Shown: piece after piece, positions 1 through 12,242 of the stretch | How positions within the stretch are numbered: the first letter of the stretch is position 1 | Layout: each line of letters starts with the position of its first letter | Source of the DNA: Acidobacteriota bacterium | GTDB lineage: Bacteria > Acidobacteriota > Holophagae > Acanthopleuribacterales > Acanthopleuribacteraceae | Length of the DNA stretch: 64,000 nucleotides | Reading direction: 5' to 3' | Assembly: GCA_020439745.1 (NCBI GenBank) | Contig: JAGQSC010000015.1 | Location: 310,001 to 374,000, forward strand | Made by a program: the position numbers and the translations under genes | The notes under the pieces: model-generated | Told to the model about the DNA's origin: nothing | Databases searched by the model: none | The model's input: the letters and a program-made list of their open reading frames with translations, nothing else

Positions 1-2145
1 CAAACCGTACAAGACCTAATCGCCAAGAATGACGCTCCGGTAAAGGCCTTGGACGAGTCAATCGAAAAGAAACTGGGATCCACGCTCACGGAATTGAGTT
101 CCAACAAACCGCGCAAGAAGAGCAAAATGGACGTAGAGGCTAACGTCGATAAGTTGCTGGAACACACACTGAGCGGTATTGAAATTGGCGGACGTTCCAA
201 GAAAGTCACGGTTTCCGTCTCGCCCCCGAAGATTCCGGCACCCAAGAAACCGGCCTTAGCGCCCAATCCAGCCCATGCCGATGACAGTGCTACCATGCGC
301 GTGAGTGCTGACGACCTGAAGCGCGAGATGGAAAAAATCAAACAGGCGTTACCACCCAGTGAGCCCGCTCCAGCGAAAGAAGTGTTGCCGTCATTGACGC
401 AGCCACAGCGAACACTCGAGGAAAAACTCACCAGCAGCGACATTTTCGGGGCACTGATCGATGATATCGAGTCAGACGATGAACCCAATGCGCCAGCAGC
501 TCCCAGCACACAGATACCGCCTCCCATCAGCCAAAAAGAGAAACCCGAAGTCAAGGTGACGGTTGCGCCTCCCAAGCCCCAGGCCCCGCCCCCTAAGCCA
601 GCACCCCAAGCTGAACCGGTTCGTGCGGCGGTGGAACCGGCCAAACCGGCGGTTGAACCTGCAAAAGCGACCCCATCACCTGAACCCCCTTCGCCTTCCG
701 AGCTACCCAAGACACAGTCCTCCAAAAAGCGCCCCGAACTCAGCAAGACCAATGAATACCAGTTGCTTTCCAAGATTGCGGCAGGCGGCATGGCAGAAGT
801 GTGGAAAGCGCGACTGATCGGCGAAAAGGGATTTGAAAAAATTGTCGCAATCAAGAAGATCCTGCCCCATCTAAGCGATAACGATGAATTCATCACCATG
901 TTCATCGACGAGGCAAAGGTAGCGGCCAACCTCACGCACCCTAATATTGCCCAGATTTACGAATTGGGGAAAATGGGCAACTCGTTCTTTATCGCAATGG
1001 AGTATGTGTCCGGGAACAACCTGCGTACCGTGATCAACCTCTGTAATGAATTGGGCGTCACCGTTCCTCCAGAAATAGCCAGTTTCATTGGCATGAAGTT
1101 ATGTTCGGCACTGAACTACGCCCACACCAAGAAAGACTTTGGCAATCGCGACTTAAACATCGTCCATCGGGATATCTCGCCTCAAAACATCTTGATCTCG
1201 TCCGAAGGCGAGATCAAATTAGTGGATTTTGGCATTGCCAAAGCGTCCATTAAGGCCTCGCAAACCGTAGCGGGTTCGTTAAAGGGCAAACTGCTTTATA
1301 TGTCTCCTGAACAGGCGGACGGCAAGCCCATTGATGCTCGATCCGACATTTTCAGTCTCGGCAATGTGATGTATGAGTGCCTGACCGGCAAGAAATTGAT
1401 AGCCGGCGACAGCGAACTGTCCATTCTCAAGAACGTTCGCGATGCGGTGTTCCCAAAACCGTCATCACTCAACCCCCGAATTGTGCCCCAGCTTGAGAAG
1501 ATCATGATGGTTGCCCTAGCCAAAGAAGTCGACGAACGATTTGCCACCGCCAAGGATATGGAAAAAGATCTGAAAGATTTCATGAAGGCGGGCAAGTACC
1601 ACATCAATGAATCCGATGTCGCAGATTTCATGAAATCACTGTTCGCTAAGGACATGAGCAAACTTTCAGTACCTGAAGCCAAGAAGGCAAAACCACAGCC
1701 AACGCCTAAGCCTGCCGTGATCATGCCGGACACCGGACAGATACGGGCTCACGAGGCCGGCCATCCCATACTCAGTAAGCCAGCAAAGCAGGAATCGGGC
1801 GGGAAAGGTTGGCTGTATGGATTGCTTGCGGCAGTGGCGATTGTTGTAGCCGTCTTGAGTTACATGTTCTGGCCCAAGGGCGAAACATCTGCACAACCCC
1901 CAGTGGTGCAACAGGACGAGCAGACACTGCCTTTGCCTCAAACCGATACAGGGGCCGATAAACCCGTCCTTGATGAAGCGACCATAGAATCCATTAGGCA
2001 GGAAATTGAGGCCCAAGACGAAAATGATCCAAACGAAGGATTGAAGTCTGAACTCGAAAAGAAACGTGACGAACTCCGCAAGCTCTACAAAGAAATCGGA
2101 TACACCGAAGAGCAAATAGAGGCCGAGCTCAGTAAACTGAATTGA
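1..2145 (+). CDS. Ser/Thr protein kinase with C-terminal membrane anchor (5' partial)
   Basis: The frame is open from the first base of the window, so the true start lies upstream; the TTG at 49 is only an in-frame codon. A long Pro/Ala/Lys-rich, low-complexity N-terminal part is followed by a Hanks-type kinase domain encoded from about nt 755 to 1600. Visible motifs are a glycine loop (AAGGMAEVW), a VAIKK lysine, HRDISPQN (catalytic loop) and DFGIAKAS (Mg-binding loop). The HRDISPQN form is common in myxobacterial-type kinases. After the kinase domain comes one membrane segment (about nt 1805-1870, GWLYGLLAAVAIVVAVLSY) and an acidic, charged, probably coiled C-terminal tail. The kinase would face the cytoplasm. 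Substrates cannot be read from the sequence. Confidence 0.9.
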   Translation, partial: QTVQDLIAKNDAPVKALDESIEKKLGSTLTELSSNKPRKKSKMDVEANVDKLLEHTLSGIEIGGRSKKVTVSVSPPKIPAPKKPALAPNPAHADDSATMRVSADDLKREMEKIKQALPPSEPAPAKEVLPSLTQPQRTLEEKLTSSDIFGALIDDIESDDEPNAPAAPSTQIPPPISQKEKPEVKVTVAPPKPQAPPPKPAPQAEPVRAAVEPAKPAVEPAKATPSPEPPSPSELPKTQSSKKRPELSKTNEYQLLSKIAAGGMAEVWKARLIGEKGFEKIVAIKKILPHLSDNDEFITMFIDEAKVAANLTHPNIAQIYELGKMGNSFFIAMEYVSGNNLRTVINLCNELGVTVPPEIASFIGMKLCSALNYAHTKKDFGNRDLNIVHRDISPQNILISSEGEIKLVDFGIAKASIKASQTVAGSLKGKLLYMSPEQADGKPIDARSDIFSLGNVMYECLTGKKLIAGDSELSILKNVRDAVFPKPSSLNPRIVPQLEKIMMVALAKEVDERFATAKDMEKDLKDFMKAGKYHINESDVADFMKSLFAKDMSKLSVPEAKKAKPQPTPKPAVIMPDTGQIRAHEAGHPILSKPAKQESGGKGWLYGLLAAVAIVVAVLSYMFWPKGETSAQPPVVQQDEQTLPLPQTDTGADKPVLDEATIESIRQEIEAQDENDPNEGLKSELEKKRDELRKLYKEIGYTEEQIEAELSKLN

Positions 2146-2266
2146 ACTTGGCACATTTTCGTCTTTGGCCCTGTGCTCACTTGATTTAGAATGGAATCAT
2201 TCCGAAAGTTCCGCTGAATAGAATTCACACCGGCTGGGACGATACCATCGACGAGGAGCACACCCT

Positions 2267-2485
2267 ATGGATCCAGAACGCAAGTCGAAATACGAAGCGT
2301 TACTGCGCGAAACCAAAGGCGACATTGGCCGCATTGAACAACAAATCGAAAAAGAACTGGCGGCGATTAAGGAAAGACTGCACACCTTGCAAGAGGAAAA
2401 GAAGGCGCAGCTCACCATTTACGGGGGATACTGCACCCTTCTAGGTATCCCCAACGATCTGGAATCAGACGACGACGAAGAATAA
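2267..2485 (+). CDS. small charged coiled-coil protein, unknown function
   Basis: This is a 72-residue ORF with an ATG preceded by a GAGGAG Shine-Dalgarno sequence at good spacing. The protein has a highly charged, heptad-compatible helix (about residues 5-50, rich in E, K, Q and L), then a short GGYCTLLGIP segment and an acidic end (SDDDEE). No signal peptide, membrane segment or known motif is visible. It lies about 120 nt after the kinase gene and before the M23 peptidase gene, on the same strand. I do not recognise a family. The ribosome binding site and the biased composition argue that it is real. Confidence 0.6.
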   Translation: MDPERKSKYEALLRETKGDIGRIEQQIEKELAAIKERLHTLQEEKKAQLTIYGGYCTLLGIPNDLESDDDEE

Positions 2486-2523
2486 CAAAACGCAGTATTA
2501 ACCAGGCTCACCCGCGATTTACT

Positions 2524-2554
2524 CAAAAAAATACTTGGGATGTGTCCGAGTATT
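2524..2554 (-). terminator. hairpin with T-run on the minus strand
   Basis: A 9-bp stem (AATACTTGG / CCGAGTATT, one G-U pair) with a 7-nt loop is flanked on its left by seven A residues. Read on the minus strand it has the form of an intrinsic terminator (stem followed by TTTTTTT). No minus-strand gene lies just upstream of it, so it may stop antisense transcription or may simply end the kinase/small-ORF mRNA as a hairpin without a U-tract. Confidence 0.4.
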
Positions 2555-2576
2555 CGTTAAAATGCGGCTAGTTCTG

Positions 2577-2650
2577 TGGGCCCGTTTGCCACATATCGCT
2601 CATCAATTGATCTGAATAACAATCTCATCGACGCTAAACGAACGGGCCCA
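2577..2650. repeat. 10-bp inverted repeat upstream of the M23 peptidase gene
   Basis: TGGGCCCGTT (2577-2586) and AACGGGCCCA (2641-2650) are perfect inverted copies separated by 54 nt. In RNA a further U-G and G-C pair could extend the stem inward. The right arm is followed after a few bases by TTTT. This would make a long-looped structure in the 5' leader of the peptidase mRNA. No known riboswitch consensus was recognised. Confidence 0.45.
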
Positions 2651-2707
2651 ATCGAGTTTTGAACTGGAATAGGTTTGGATCGATTGACAGGGGGATAGGG
2701 TCAAGGA

Positions 2708-3595
2708 ATGAGTCAAAACAAACACCTGACAATTATGGTGTTCAGCGACGAACTCGCCGAACACAAACAATTCTCAATCAGCAGGCGGACAATCAAGACC
2801 GCTGTAGCTGGTATCGCATTTTTCATTGTTGCGGCCGTATCCTTTGGTACGCTTTGGATACGCGCTTTTCAAGATCGCGGTGACATGTCGGCTCTGGCGC
2901 AAGAGAACGAGCAGTTACGCCAAGCCAATGAACGCTATTTAGCTGCAACCATGGAGATTGAGACCAAGCTGCGTTTTTTCGACGAGAAAACGACGCGTCT
3001 GGCCACCATGGTAGGCGTTACTTCTGATGCGCACGTCACAGGCGGACTAGGCGGCGCCACGTATTTTGATAACGAATTGGGGCGTTACCTACGCACCGAC
3101 CTCTCCTTGATGGAGCAGCACTCGACCGTCGTCGAGCAACGCTTAGAGGAACTGGACGAAGCTTTTAAGGTGCAATCCGAGCTGCTTTCCAATACACCAT
3201 CTCTCTTGCCAGCACGCGGTTGGCTTGTGAGTGGCTTCTCCTATCGCGTGGATCCGTTCACCAGAAAGCGTTCCTGGCACAACGGCTTGGATATTTCCTG
3301 TGCTCATGGAACACCCATCTACGCACCCGCCGATGGTGTGGTCACGGAAACAGGTTTCCACGGCGGCTTTGGCAATTTACTAGAGATCAACCACGGCAGT
3401 GAAATCGTGACAAAGTACGGACATCTTTCCAAATTTAACGTAAGTAAAGGTCAACGGATCAAGCGCGGTGACTTGATCGGATACGTCGGAAGCACCGGTC
3501 GATCAACAGGACCACATTTGCATTACGAGATCCATCAGGGCGATAAAGCCATCGATCCTCTGAATTACATTATTGAGGAAGTCAAGCCTTACTAA
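2708..3595 (+). CDS. M23-family metallopeptidase (LytM domain), membrane anchored
   Basis: This is a 295-residue peptidoglycan endopeptidase-like protein. A basic cytoplasmic N-terminus is followed by one membrane segment (about residues 31-52), a coiled-coil stretch (about 60-160) and a C-terminal LytM domain. The zinc ligands of the M23 family are present: H191 and D195 in HNGLD, and the HLH motif at 270-272. The layout resembles divisome or envelope hydrolases and their regulators that sit in the inner membrane with the enzyme domain in the periplasm. Because the metal site is intact, catalytic activity is likely, unlike in EnvC-type degenerate LytM factors. It starts at ATG 2708 after AAGGA and precedes secA by about 100 nt. 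Confidence 0.9.
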   Translation: MSQNKHLTIMVFSDELAEHKQFSISRRTIKTAVAGIAFFIVAAVSFGTLWIRAFQDRGDMSALAQENEQLRQANERYLAATMEIETKLRFFDEKTTRLATMVGVTSDAHVTGGLGGATYFDNELGRYLRTDLSLMEQHSTVVEQRLEELDEAFKVQSELLSNTPSLLPARGWLVSGFSYRVDPFTRKRSWHNGLDISCAHGTPIYAPADGVVTETGFHGGFGNLLEINHGSEIVTKYGHLSKFNVSKGQRIKRGDLIGYVGSTGRSTGPHLHYEIHQGDKAIDPLNYIIEEVKPY

Positions 3596-3630
3596 CCTAA
3601 ACTATCTGAATCGATGAGACATGAATCGGG

Positions 3631-3662
3631 CGGCCCATTCACCCACGTTGGCGGATGGGCCG
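3631..3662. repeat. inverted repeat in the secA leader
   Basis: CGGCCCAT (3631-3638) and ATGGGCCG (3655-3662) form an 8-bp perfect stem with a 16-nt loop, 37 nt before the secA start codon. It is not followed by a T-run, so it is either a weak terminator for the M23 gene or a structured leader of secA. Confidence 0.4.
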
Positions 3663-3699
3663 TATGTTCATTCGTAGTAAAAATGGGAGTAACTAGCGC

Positions 3700-7801
<4,102 letters not shown>

Positions 7802-7815
7802 GTCGCACAAAACCT

Positions 7816-7844
7816 TTGACGATCACACACAAACCATGTAGACT
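7816..7844 (+). promoter_or_regulatory. predicted sigma-70 promoter of the rplM operon
   Basis: TTGACG (7816-7821), a 17-bp spacer and TAGACT (7839-7844) form a reasonable housekeeping promoter in the guaB-rplM gap. Initiation near 7851 would give a leader of about 100 nt before rplM, long enough for a ribosomal-protein autoregulatory structure. Confidence 0.5.
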
Positions 7845-7952
7845 TGTAGCTTCGTGCGGCCACGCTGTGCCCGTGCTGTGCCCCAATCGGCGCAACAGAG
7901 TATTGCACGCGTCCGCGAAATATTGATGAGTGTCCATTTGAGGAGAATAACC

Positions 7953-8387
7953 ATGTCCACATTTTTTCCAAGTCCGGAAGATGTAGATCGCAAATGGTAT
8001 GTGGTAGATGCCGCCGGTCTTCCAATCGGTCGTGTCTCCAGCTTTGTGGCTTCCATTCTGATGGGAAAGCGTAACCCGATGTACACACCTCACTTGGACA
8101 CCGGTGATCATGTGGTCGTGATCAATGCCGACCAAGTGGTTTACACGGGTCGCAAATCAAAGAAAAAAGTATACCGACGCCACTCCATGCGTCCGGGCGG
8201 GCTAACCGAAGTTCGTGCCGACAAAATGTTGGAGAAACACCCCACTCGCCCCCTGGAACTAGCGGTCAAAGGCATGCTGCCCAAGACCAAAATGGGGCGC
8301 AAGATGTACACCAAGCTGCATGTATACGCCGGGCCCGAGCATGTTCACCAAGCTCAAAAGCCCGAGTCCATTGCCGTTCAAGCCTAA
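7953..8387 (+). CDS. rplM: 50S ribosomal protein L13
   Basis: The 144-residue protein has the L13 signatures WYVVDAAGLPIGR near the N-terminus and KGMLPKTKMGR toward the C-terminus. L13 is an early assembly protein of the large subunit. The ATG at 7953 follows TTGAGGAG, giving a strong ribosome binding site; the longer upstream frame is not conserved. It forms the usual pair with rpsI, 15 nt downstream. Confidence 0.98.
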   Translation: MSTFFPSPEDVDRKWYVVDAAGLPIGRVSSFVASILMGKRNPMYTPHLDTGDHVVVINADQVVYTGRKSKKKVYRRHSMRPGGLTEVRADKMLEKHPTRPLELAVKGMLPKTKMGRKMYTKLHVYAGPEHVHQAQKPESIAVQA

Positions 8388-8402
8388 CCAGAGGAGGAAA
8401 AG

Positions 8403-8795
8403 GTGGCTGACATTCAATATTACGGAACGGGTCGACGCAAGACATCCATCGCTCGCGTCTTCATTCGTCCTGGTTCGGGTCAAATCACCATCAACAAGCG
8501 TAACGTCGACGACTATTTCGGCTCCGACCTGTTGAAGATGATCATTCGTCAACCGCTCACGCTTACCGAAACCCAAGACAAGTTTGACATTCACATCAAC
8601 GTGAATGGGGGTGGTGAGTCTGGTCAAGCTGGTGCCATTCGGCACGGCATTTCCCGAGCATTGGTGGATTTCAATGGCGAACTTCGCCCCAAACTAAAAG
8701 CGGCAGGATTCTTGACTCGCGATTCTCGTGAGAAAGAGCGTCAAAAGCCCGGTCTGGCCGGTGCCCGTCGTCGCTTCCAATTCTCCAAGCGCTAA
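8403..8795 (+). CDS. rpsI: 30S ribosomal protein S9
   Basis: The 130-residue protein starts at a GTG with GGAGG five bases upstream. S9 signatures are present: [15 protein letters not shown] at the N-terminus, [14 protein letters not shown] in the middle, and the C-terminal basic tail ending RRFQFSKR, which reaches the P-site tRNA in the small subunit. It is co-directional and closely spaced with rplM. Confidence 0.98.
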   Translation: MADIQYYGTGRRKTSIARVFIRPGSGQITINKRNVDDYFGSDLLKMIIRQPLTLTETQDKFDIHINVNGGGESGQAGAIRHGISRALVDFNGELRPKLKAAGFLTRDSREKERQKPGLAGARRRFQFSKR

Positions 8796-8861
8796 AACTT
8801 GGCGAACTACGTCACCTAAATTCAGGGTGGCAAATAACAGTCCATCGAAAGGAACGTGTTC

Positions 8862-9650
8862 ATGTCGAACATTACGATGAAGGAACTTCTCGAGGCTGGC
8901 GTCCACTTTGGTCACCAGACCCGTCGCTGGAATCCAAAAATGAAAAAATACATTTTTGGAAGCCGCAATGGGATCTACATTATTGACCTGCAGAAGACGC
9001 TCAAGAAGTTCAAAGAAGCCTCTCAGTATCTTATGGAAGTCGCTCAAAAGGGCGGCAAGGTTCTGTTCGTAGGAACCAAGCGTCAAGCACAGGAAGCCAT
9101 CGAAGAAGAAGCACGCCGTTGCGGTATGTACTTCGTCAGCTCACGTTGGCTAGGCGGCACTTTGACCAATTTTCGCACGGTGCGCAAGTCGGTTGACACG
9201 CTTCGCCGATACGAAGCGATGCAAACAGACGGTACCTACGACTCTTTGACGAAAAAAGAGATTATCGAAGTTGAAAAGAAACGCGACAAACTCGCGAAAG
9301 TGTTGGACGGCATTAAGGACATGGGCAAATTGCCGCAAGCCCTTTTTGTGGTTGATACCCGCCGCGAGCGCATCGCCGTGGCTGAAGCAAAAAAGCTGGG
9401 CATTCCCGTTGTAGCGATTGTGGACTCCAATAGCGATCCGGAAAACATCGATCATGTTATTCCTGGTAACGATGACGCCATACGCGCCGTCAAGCTATTC
9501 ACGTCTCGCATCGCCGATGCCATTCTCGAGGGTGTTAGCATCCGCGAGGCAGCTGGCTCGGGCGAAGATGATGAAGAGACTCCAGAACAAATCGCAGAAG
9601 CACCGGGCCCAATCGCCTATCACAGCGACAGCGGCGCCAGCTACAGCTAA
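8862..9650 (+). CDS. rpsB: 30S ribosomal protein S2
   Basis: The 262-residue product has the S2 hallmarks: [20 protein letters not shown] at the start, [20 protein letters not shown], and a VDTRRE...AIVDSNSDP nucleotide-fold-like region. An acidic tail of about 25 residues follows the conserved part. ATG 8862 is chosen because AAGGA lies eight bases upstream; the in-frame GTG two codons earlier is too close to it. rpsB-tsf pairing is conserved across bacteria. Confidence 0.97.
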   Translation: MSNITMKELLEAGVHFGHQTRRWNPKMKKYIFGSRNGIYIIDLQKTLKKFKEASQYLMEVAQKGGKVLFVGTKRQAQEAIEEEARRCGMYFVSSRWLGGTLTNFRTVRKSVDTLRRYEAMQTDGTYDSLTKKEIIEVEKKRDKLAKVLDGIKDMGKLPQALFVVDTRRERIAVAEAKKLGIPVVAIVDSNSDPENIDHVIPGNDDAIRAVKLFTSRIADAILEGVSIREAAGSGEDDEETPEQIAEAPGPIAYHSDSGASYS

Positions 9651-9689
9651 TCACCCATCACCCACACTATCCTTTACAGGGAGCATAAA

Positions 9690-10340
9690 ATGAGTATTTC
9701 CGCACAGGCGGTTAAAGAACTGCGTGAGCGCACAGGCCTCGGCATGATGGACTGCAAAAAAGCGCTACAAGAAACAAACGGCAACATGGAAGACGCCGTC
9801 ACATGGCTTCGAAAAAAAGGTTTGGCTAAGTCATCTAAGCTGGCAAGTCGCATTGCAAGCGAAGGTGCAGTCACTTCTTATATCCATGGAGCCGGAAAGA
9901 TAGGCGTCTTGTTGGAAGTGAATTGCGAGACCGATTTCACGGCACGCAATGATGATTTCCAACAACTAGCCAAAGATATTGCCATGCATATTGCTGCGGC
10001 CAACCCTGCGTATTTGTCACGCGAGGATGTGCCCGGTGACATCGTTGAAAAAGAACGCGAGATCGCTCGCGATCAACTCAAGAACTCGGGCAAACCTGCC
10101 CAGATCATTGAGAAAATCACAGATGGCAAGATCGACAAGTTCTACTCCGACGTGTGCTTACTCGAACAGTCTTTTGTAAAAGACAACAACAAAACCATCC
10201 AGGAACTGGTGAACGACAACGTGGCCAAGATTGGTGAGAAAATCACCATTCGGCGATTTGTTCGATACGCACTGGGCGAAGGTTTGGAGAAACGCAGCGA
10301 CAACTTTGCTGAAGAGGTCGCCAAACAAGTCGGCGTTTGA
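9690..10340 (+). CDS. tsf: translation elongation factor Ts
   Basis: EF-Ts is the GDP-exchange factor for EF-Tu. The 216-residue protein begins with a UBA-like domain ([19 protein letters not shown]) and has the TDF motif in [10 protein letters not shown] that inserts into EF-Tu. It is a short form of EF-Ts, as in several non-enteric bacteria. Start ATG 9690 follows AGGGAG. It is the last gene of the ribosomal-protein operon and is directly followed by a strong terminator. Confidence 0.97.
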   Translation: MSISAQAVKELRERTGLGMMDCKKALQETNGNMEDAVTWLRKKGLAKSSKLASRIASEGAVTSYIHGAGKIGVLLEVNCETDFTARNDDFQQLAKDIAMHIAAANPAYLSREDVPGDIVEKEREIARDQLKNSGKPAQIIEKITDGKIDKFYSDVCLLEQSFVKDNNKTIQELVNDNVAKIGEKITIRRFVRYALGEGLEKRSDNFAEEVAKQVGV

Positions 10341-10360
10341 TTCGCTGAACGCACATCCAT

Positions 10361-10390
10361 AAGGGCGGGTTTTTGAAACCCGCCCTTTTC
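10361..10390 (+). terminator. intrinsic terminator after tsf
   Basis: A perfect 12-bp stem (AAGGGCGGGTTT / AAACCCGCCCTT) with a 3-nt loop is followed by TTTC. It lies 20 nt after the tsf stop codon and immediately before the end of the convergent unknown gene, so it may work in both directions. Confidence 0.85.
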
Positions 10391-11026
10391 TTATTGCGGA
10401 ACCCCAGCCATAGGTGCGGCCATGCGTTCCACATCCTCGCGTGGAACCCGCGTACTCCAGTCGCGACTGCCAGACATAATTTGTTCAGCCAGGTCGGGAG
10501 CCACTTCCAGGGTCACCACGTGTCGTTTTGGGCGGTTAAGCGACCCAAAACTGGCGTAAACCCATGCCGGCTCGCGCTCTTCAATAATCAGTATCAACGG
10601 CAGATCGTCTGGGAGTCCACCCAGTTGCGTGAGAATTTGAGGCACAGTGCCACGTACTTGCTGAACCACGCGTTCGAGGTTGGCTTCTTCCAGCGCTCGT
10701 TTCTTGGATAGTGCCTGCCTCCATTGTTGGACAGCGCGGTTGAGATCTTCTTTTGAGGTCTGAGACTTACGCATGGTTTGACCGGGAAATTCAGCTTCCA
10801 ACACGGAAGCGTCAGGCACCTTGTGTCGTACAGGCACCACGAAGAAGATGCCCTTGCCCTCAATGGCATAGCCTCGAACTGGGTCGCTGGAAAAGACCAT
10901 TACATCGCTTTTCAAGCCGTCCACAGCTCGGTAGAGCGTGTGCTCCACTTGGGCGATTCCATCCCAAAGTTCGCCACTGGTAGCGACGCGTTCTTGTAAC
11001 AGGACCATAAACACAAAAGTAATCAC
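10391..11026 (-). CDS. unknown protein, third gene of the ECF sigma operon
   Basis: The 211-residue protein begins with a short hydrophobic stretch (residues 1-10) that could be a weak signal or anchor, followed by a mixed alpha/beta sequence without recognised motifs. Notable parts are a hydrophobic strand (KGIFFVVPV), a charged helix rich in K, R, E and Q (about 90-125), and PLILIIEEREPAWVYASFG. Its ATG overlaps the anti-sigma stop codon by 4 nt (ATGA), so translation is coupled. By position it may be an effector or regulator of the sigma/anti-sigma switch. I do not recognise its family. Confidence 0.75.
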   Translation of the reverse strand: MITFVFMVLLQERVATSGELWDGIAQVEHTLYRAVDGLKSDVMVFSSDPVRGYAIEGKGIFFVVPVRHKVPDASVLEAEFPGQTMRKSQTSKEDLNRAVQQWRQALSKKRALEEANLERVVQQVRGTVPQILTQLGGLPDDLPLILIIEEREPAWVYASFGSLNRPKRHVVTLEVAPDLAEQIMSGSRDWSTRVPREDVERMAAPMAGVPQ

Positions 11027-11610
11027 GGTAGTTTTCCTTTCAAGCGTTCGGCTTCGATGAAGCTGTGCATATCGTCGCGCAAACTCGCGATCATGACACC
11101 ATTCTGATAGTCCACCGACTGCAGATTGTTCTCCATTTGTCGACTGAGCTCTTTCAGTTGTTGTGCATTTTCTGCATAAATCGCGTTAAAGCGGTCATCC
11201 ACCTGCATTTGAAGGACCTGCGCGTGCAATTCAAGCGCTTTTACGATTTGATTTTCGGTTTCCTGTAGTCGGATCTGCAAGGCCTCATCCGAGCTGCTTT
11301 CCCCACCCCACGTGGCGAACTTGACTGAGAACCCCTCCGCAGACAGGCTCACCTGAAGTCCCGACAATGACGCAATCACCAATGCCGCTGCGGCCGCCCA
11401 ACCTGCAAATCGCCATCGCCTCATACGTATCGCGCGTGCGGTCACTGGCGGACCTAATGGCACAGGATCCCGTTTCACCTGTTTCACAGCGTGGAGCCCT
11501 ACATGTAACGTTGCCAATCGTTCACGACATGAGTCACAAGTATCCAGATGTGCATCCGGTGGAGCCCCAAAAGCGATATCAATGAGTTGTGCTTCATCCA
11601 GGTGTTTCAT
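11023..11610 (-). CDS. putative membrane anti-sigma factor (zinc-finger type)
   Basis: The 195-residue protein has an N-terminal HxxxCxxC motif (HLDTCDSC, about residues 21-28) typical of ZAS-type anti-sigma domains, a single membrane segment (about 70-90, GWAAAAALVIASLSG), and a periplasmic part with a helical, glutamine-rich coiled-coil stretch (about 110-185). It follows an ECF sigma gene with a 4-nt ATGA overlap and is followed by another coupled gene. ZAS domains bind the sigma factor at the membrane and release it on a signal. The coiled-coil sensor region is not one I recognise. Confidence 0.8.
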   Translation of the reverse strand: MKHLDEAQLIDIAFGAPPDAHLDTCDSCRERLATLHVGLHAVKQVKRDPVPLGPPVTARAIRMRRWRFAGWAAAAALVIASLSGLQVSLSAEGFSVKFATWGGESSSDEALQIRLQETENQIVKALELHAQVLQMQVDDRFNAIYAENAQQLKELSRQMENNLQSVDYQNGVMIASLRDDMHSFIEAERLKGKLP

Positions 11611-12188
11611 GTTCCAATCCTTTCAATCAGTTGGCGCCGCCGAACCTGGCGCCCCACATGTTCAAGGGCCTTATAAAGTCTCGACTTCACAGTACTCAGC
11701 GGCAAGGCCAACGCCGCAGCAATATCTTCAAAGGTCATTTCCTCATACACTTTCATCACCAACACCATTTTTTGGTCGGCGTCCAACTGTCGAATCGCTA
11801 ATCGCACCATCTGATGATCGGCCGCTTCTATTAAACGCTCATCCACAGATTCATCGCGGGGATCTGCAGGATCAAAACCATATTCGCTGATCAATTCGAG
11901 CGAAGTTTCTTTGCGGGTTTTCTGACGTCTTATGTGATCGATGCAATCATTGGCAGCAATCCTGAACAGCCAGGTGGAAAAACTCGATTCACCTTTGAAT
12001 CTCTTGAGATGCGTGTAGATTTTTACAAAGATATCTTGAACCAAGTCCGAGGCCACATCGCGATCTTCAACGTACCGATAAACCATGTTGGAGACCCTGG
12101 TTTGGTATCGAAGCATCAATGCGTCGAATGCCGGCGACTCGCCCCGCTGTGCCCGTGCAACTAATTCAAGATCAGCCATCGATTCCAT
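11607..12188 (-). CDS. ECF (RpoE-type) RNA polymerase sigma factor
   Basis: The 193-residue protein has sigma region 2 (MLRYQTRVSNMVYRY...ASDLVQDIFVKIY...STWLFRIAAN) and region 4 (EEMTFEDIAAALALPLSTVKSRLYKAL), without region 3, as expected for the ECF group. ATG 12188 is preferred because GAGGAG lies five bases upstream; an ATG three codons later is possible. The gene overlaps its anti-sigma partner, the classic arrangement for membrane-controlled ECF sigma factors. The autoregulated promoter could not be identified with confidence. Confidence 0.93.
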   Translation of the reverse strand: MESMADLELVARAQRGESPAFDALMLRYQTRVSNMVYRYVEDRDVASDLVQDIFVKIYTHLKRFKGESSFSTWLFRIAANDCIDHIRRQKTRKETSLELISEYGFDPADPRDESVDERLIEAADHQMVRLAIRQLDADQKMVLVMKVYEEMTFEDIAAALALPLSTVKSRLYKALEHVGRQVRRRQLIERIGT

Positions 12189-12242
12189 CCCATCTCCTCA
12201 CATAATCAGACGCGAATGCCCTCCGGCTGGCCGAAGAAAAAG

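Noticed and set aside
2486-2707. c-di-AMP or c-di-GMP riboswitch before the M23 peptidase
   Set aside because: Only generic inverted repeats are visible; none of the conserved core sequences I know for these riboswitches could be matched.
12189-12242. Terminator between the DUF2520 and ECF sigma genes
   Set aside because: A small imperfect stem exists, but on the minus strand the T-run comes before the stem, and no T-run follows it.
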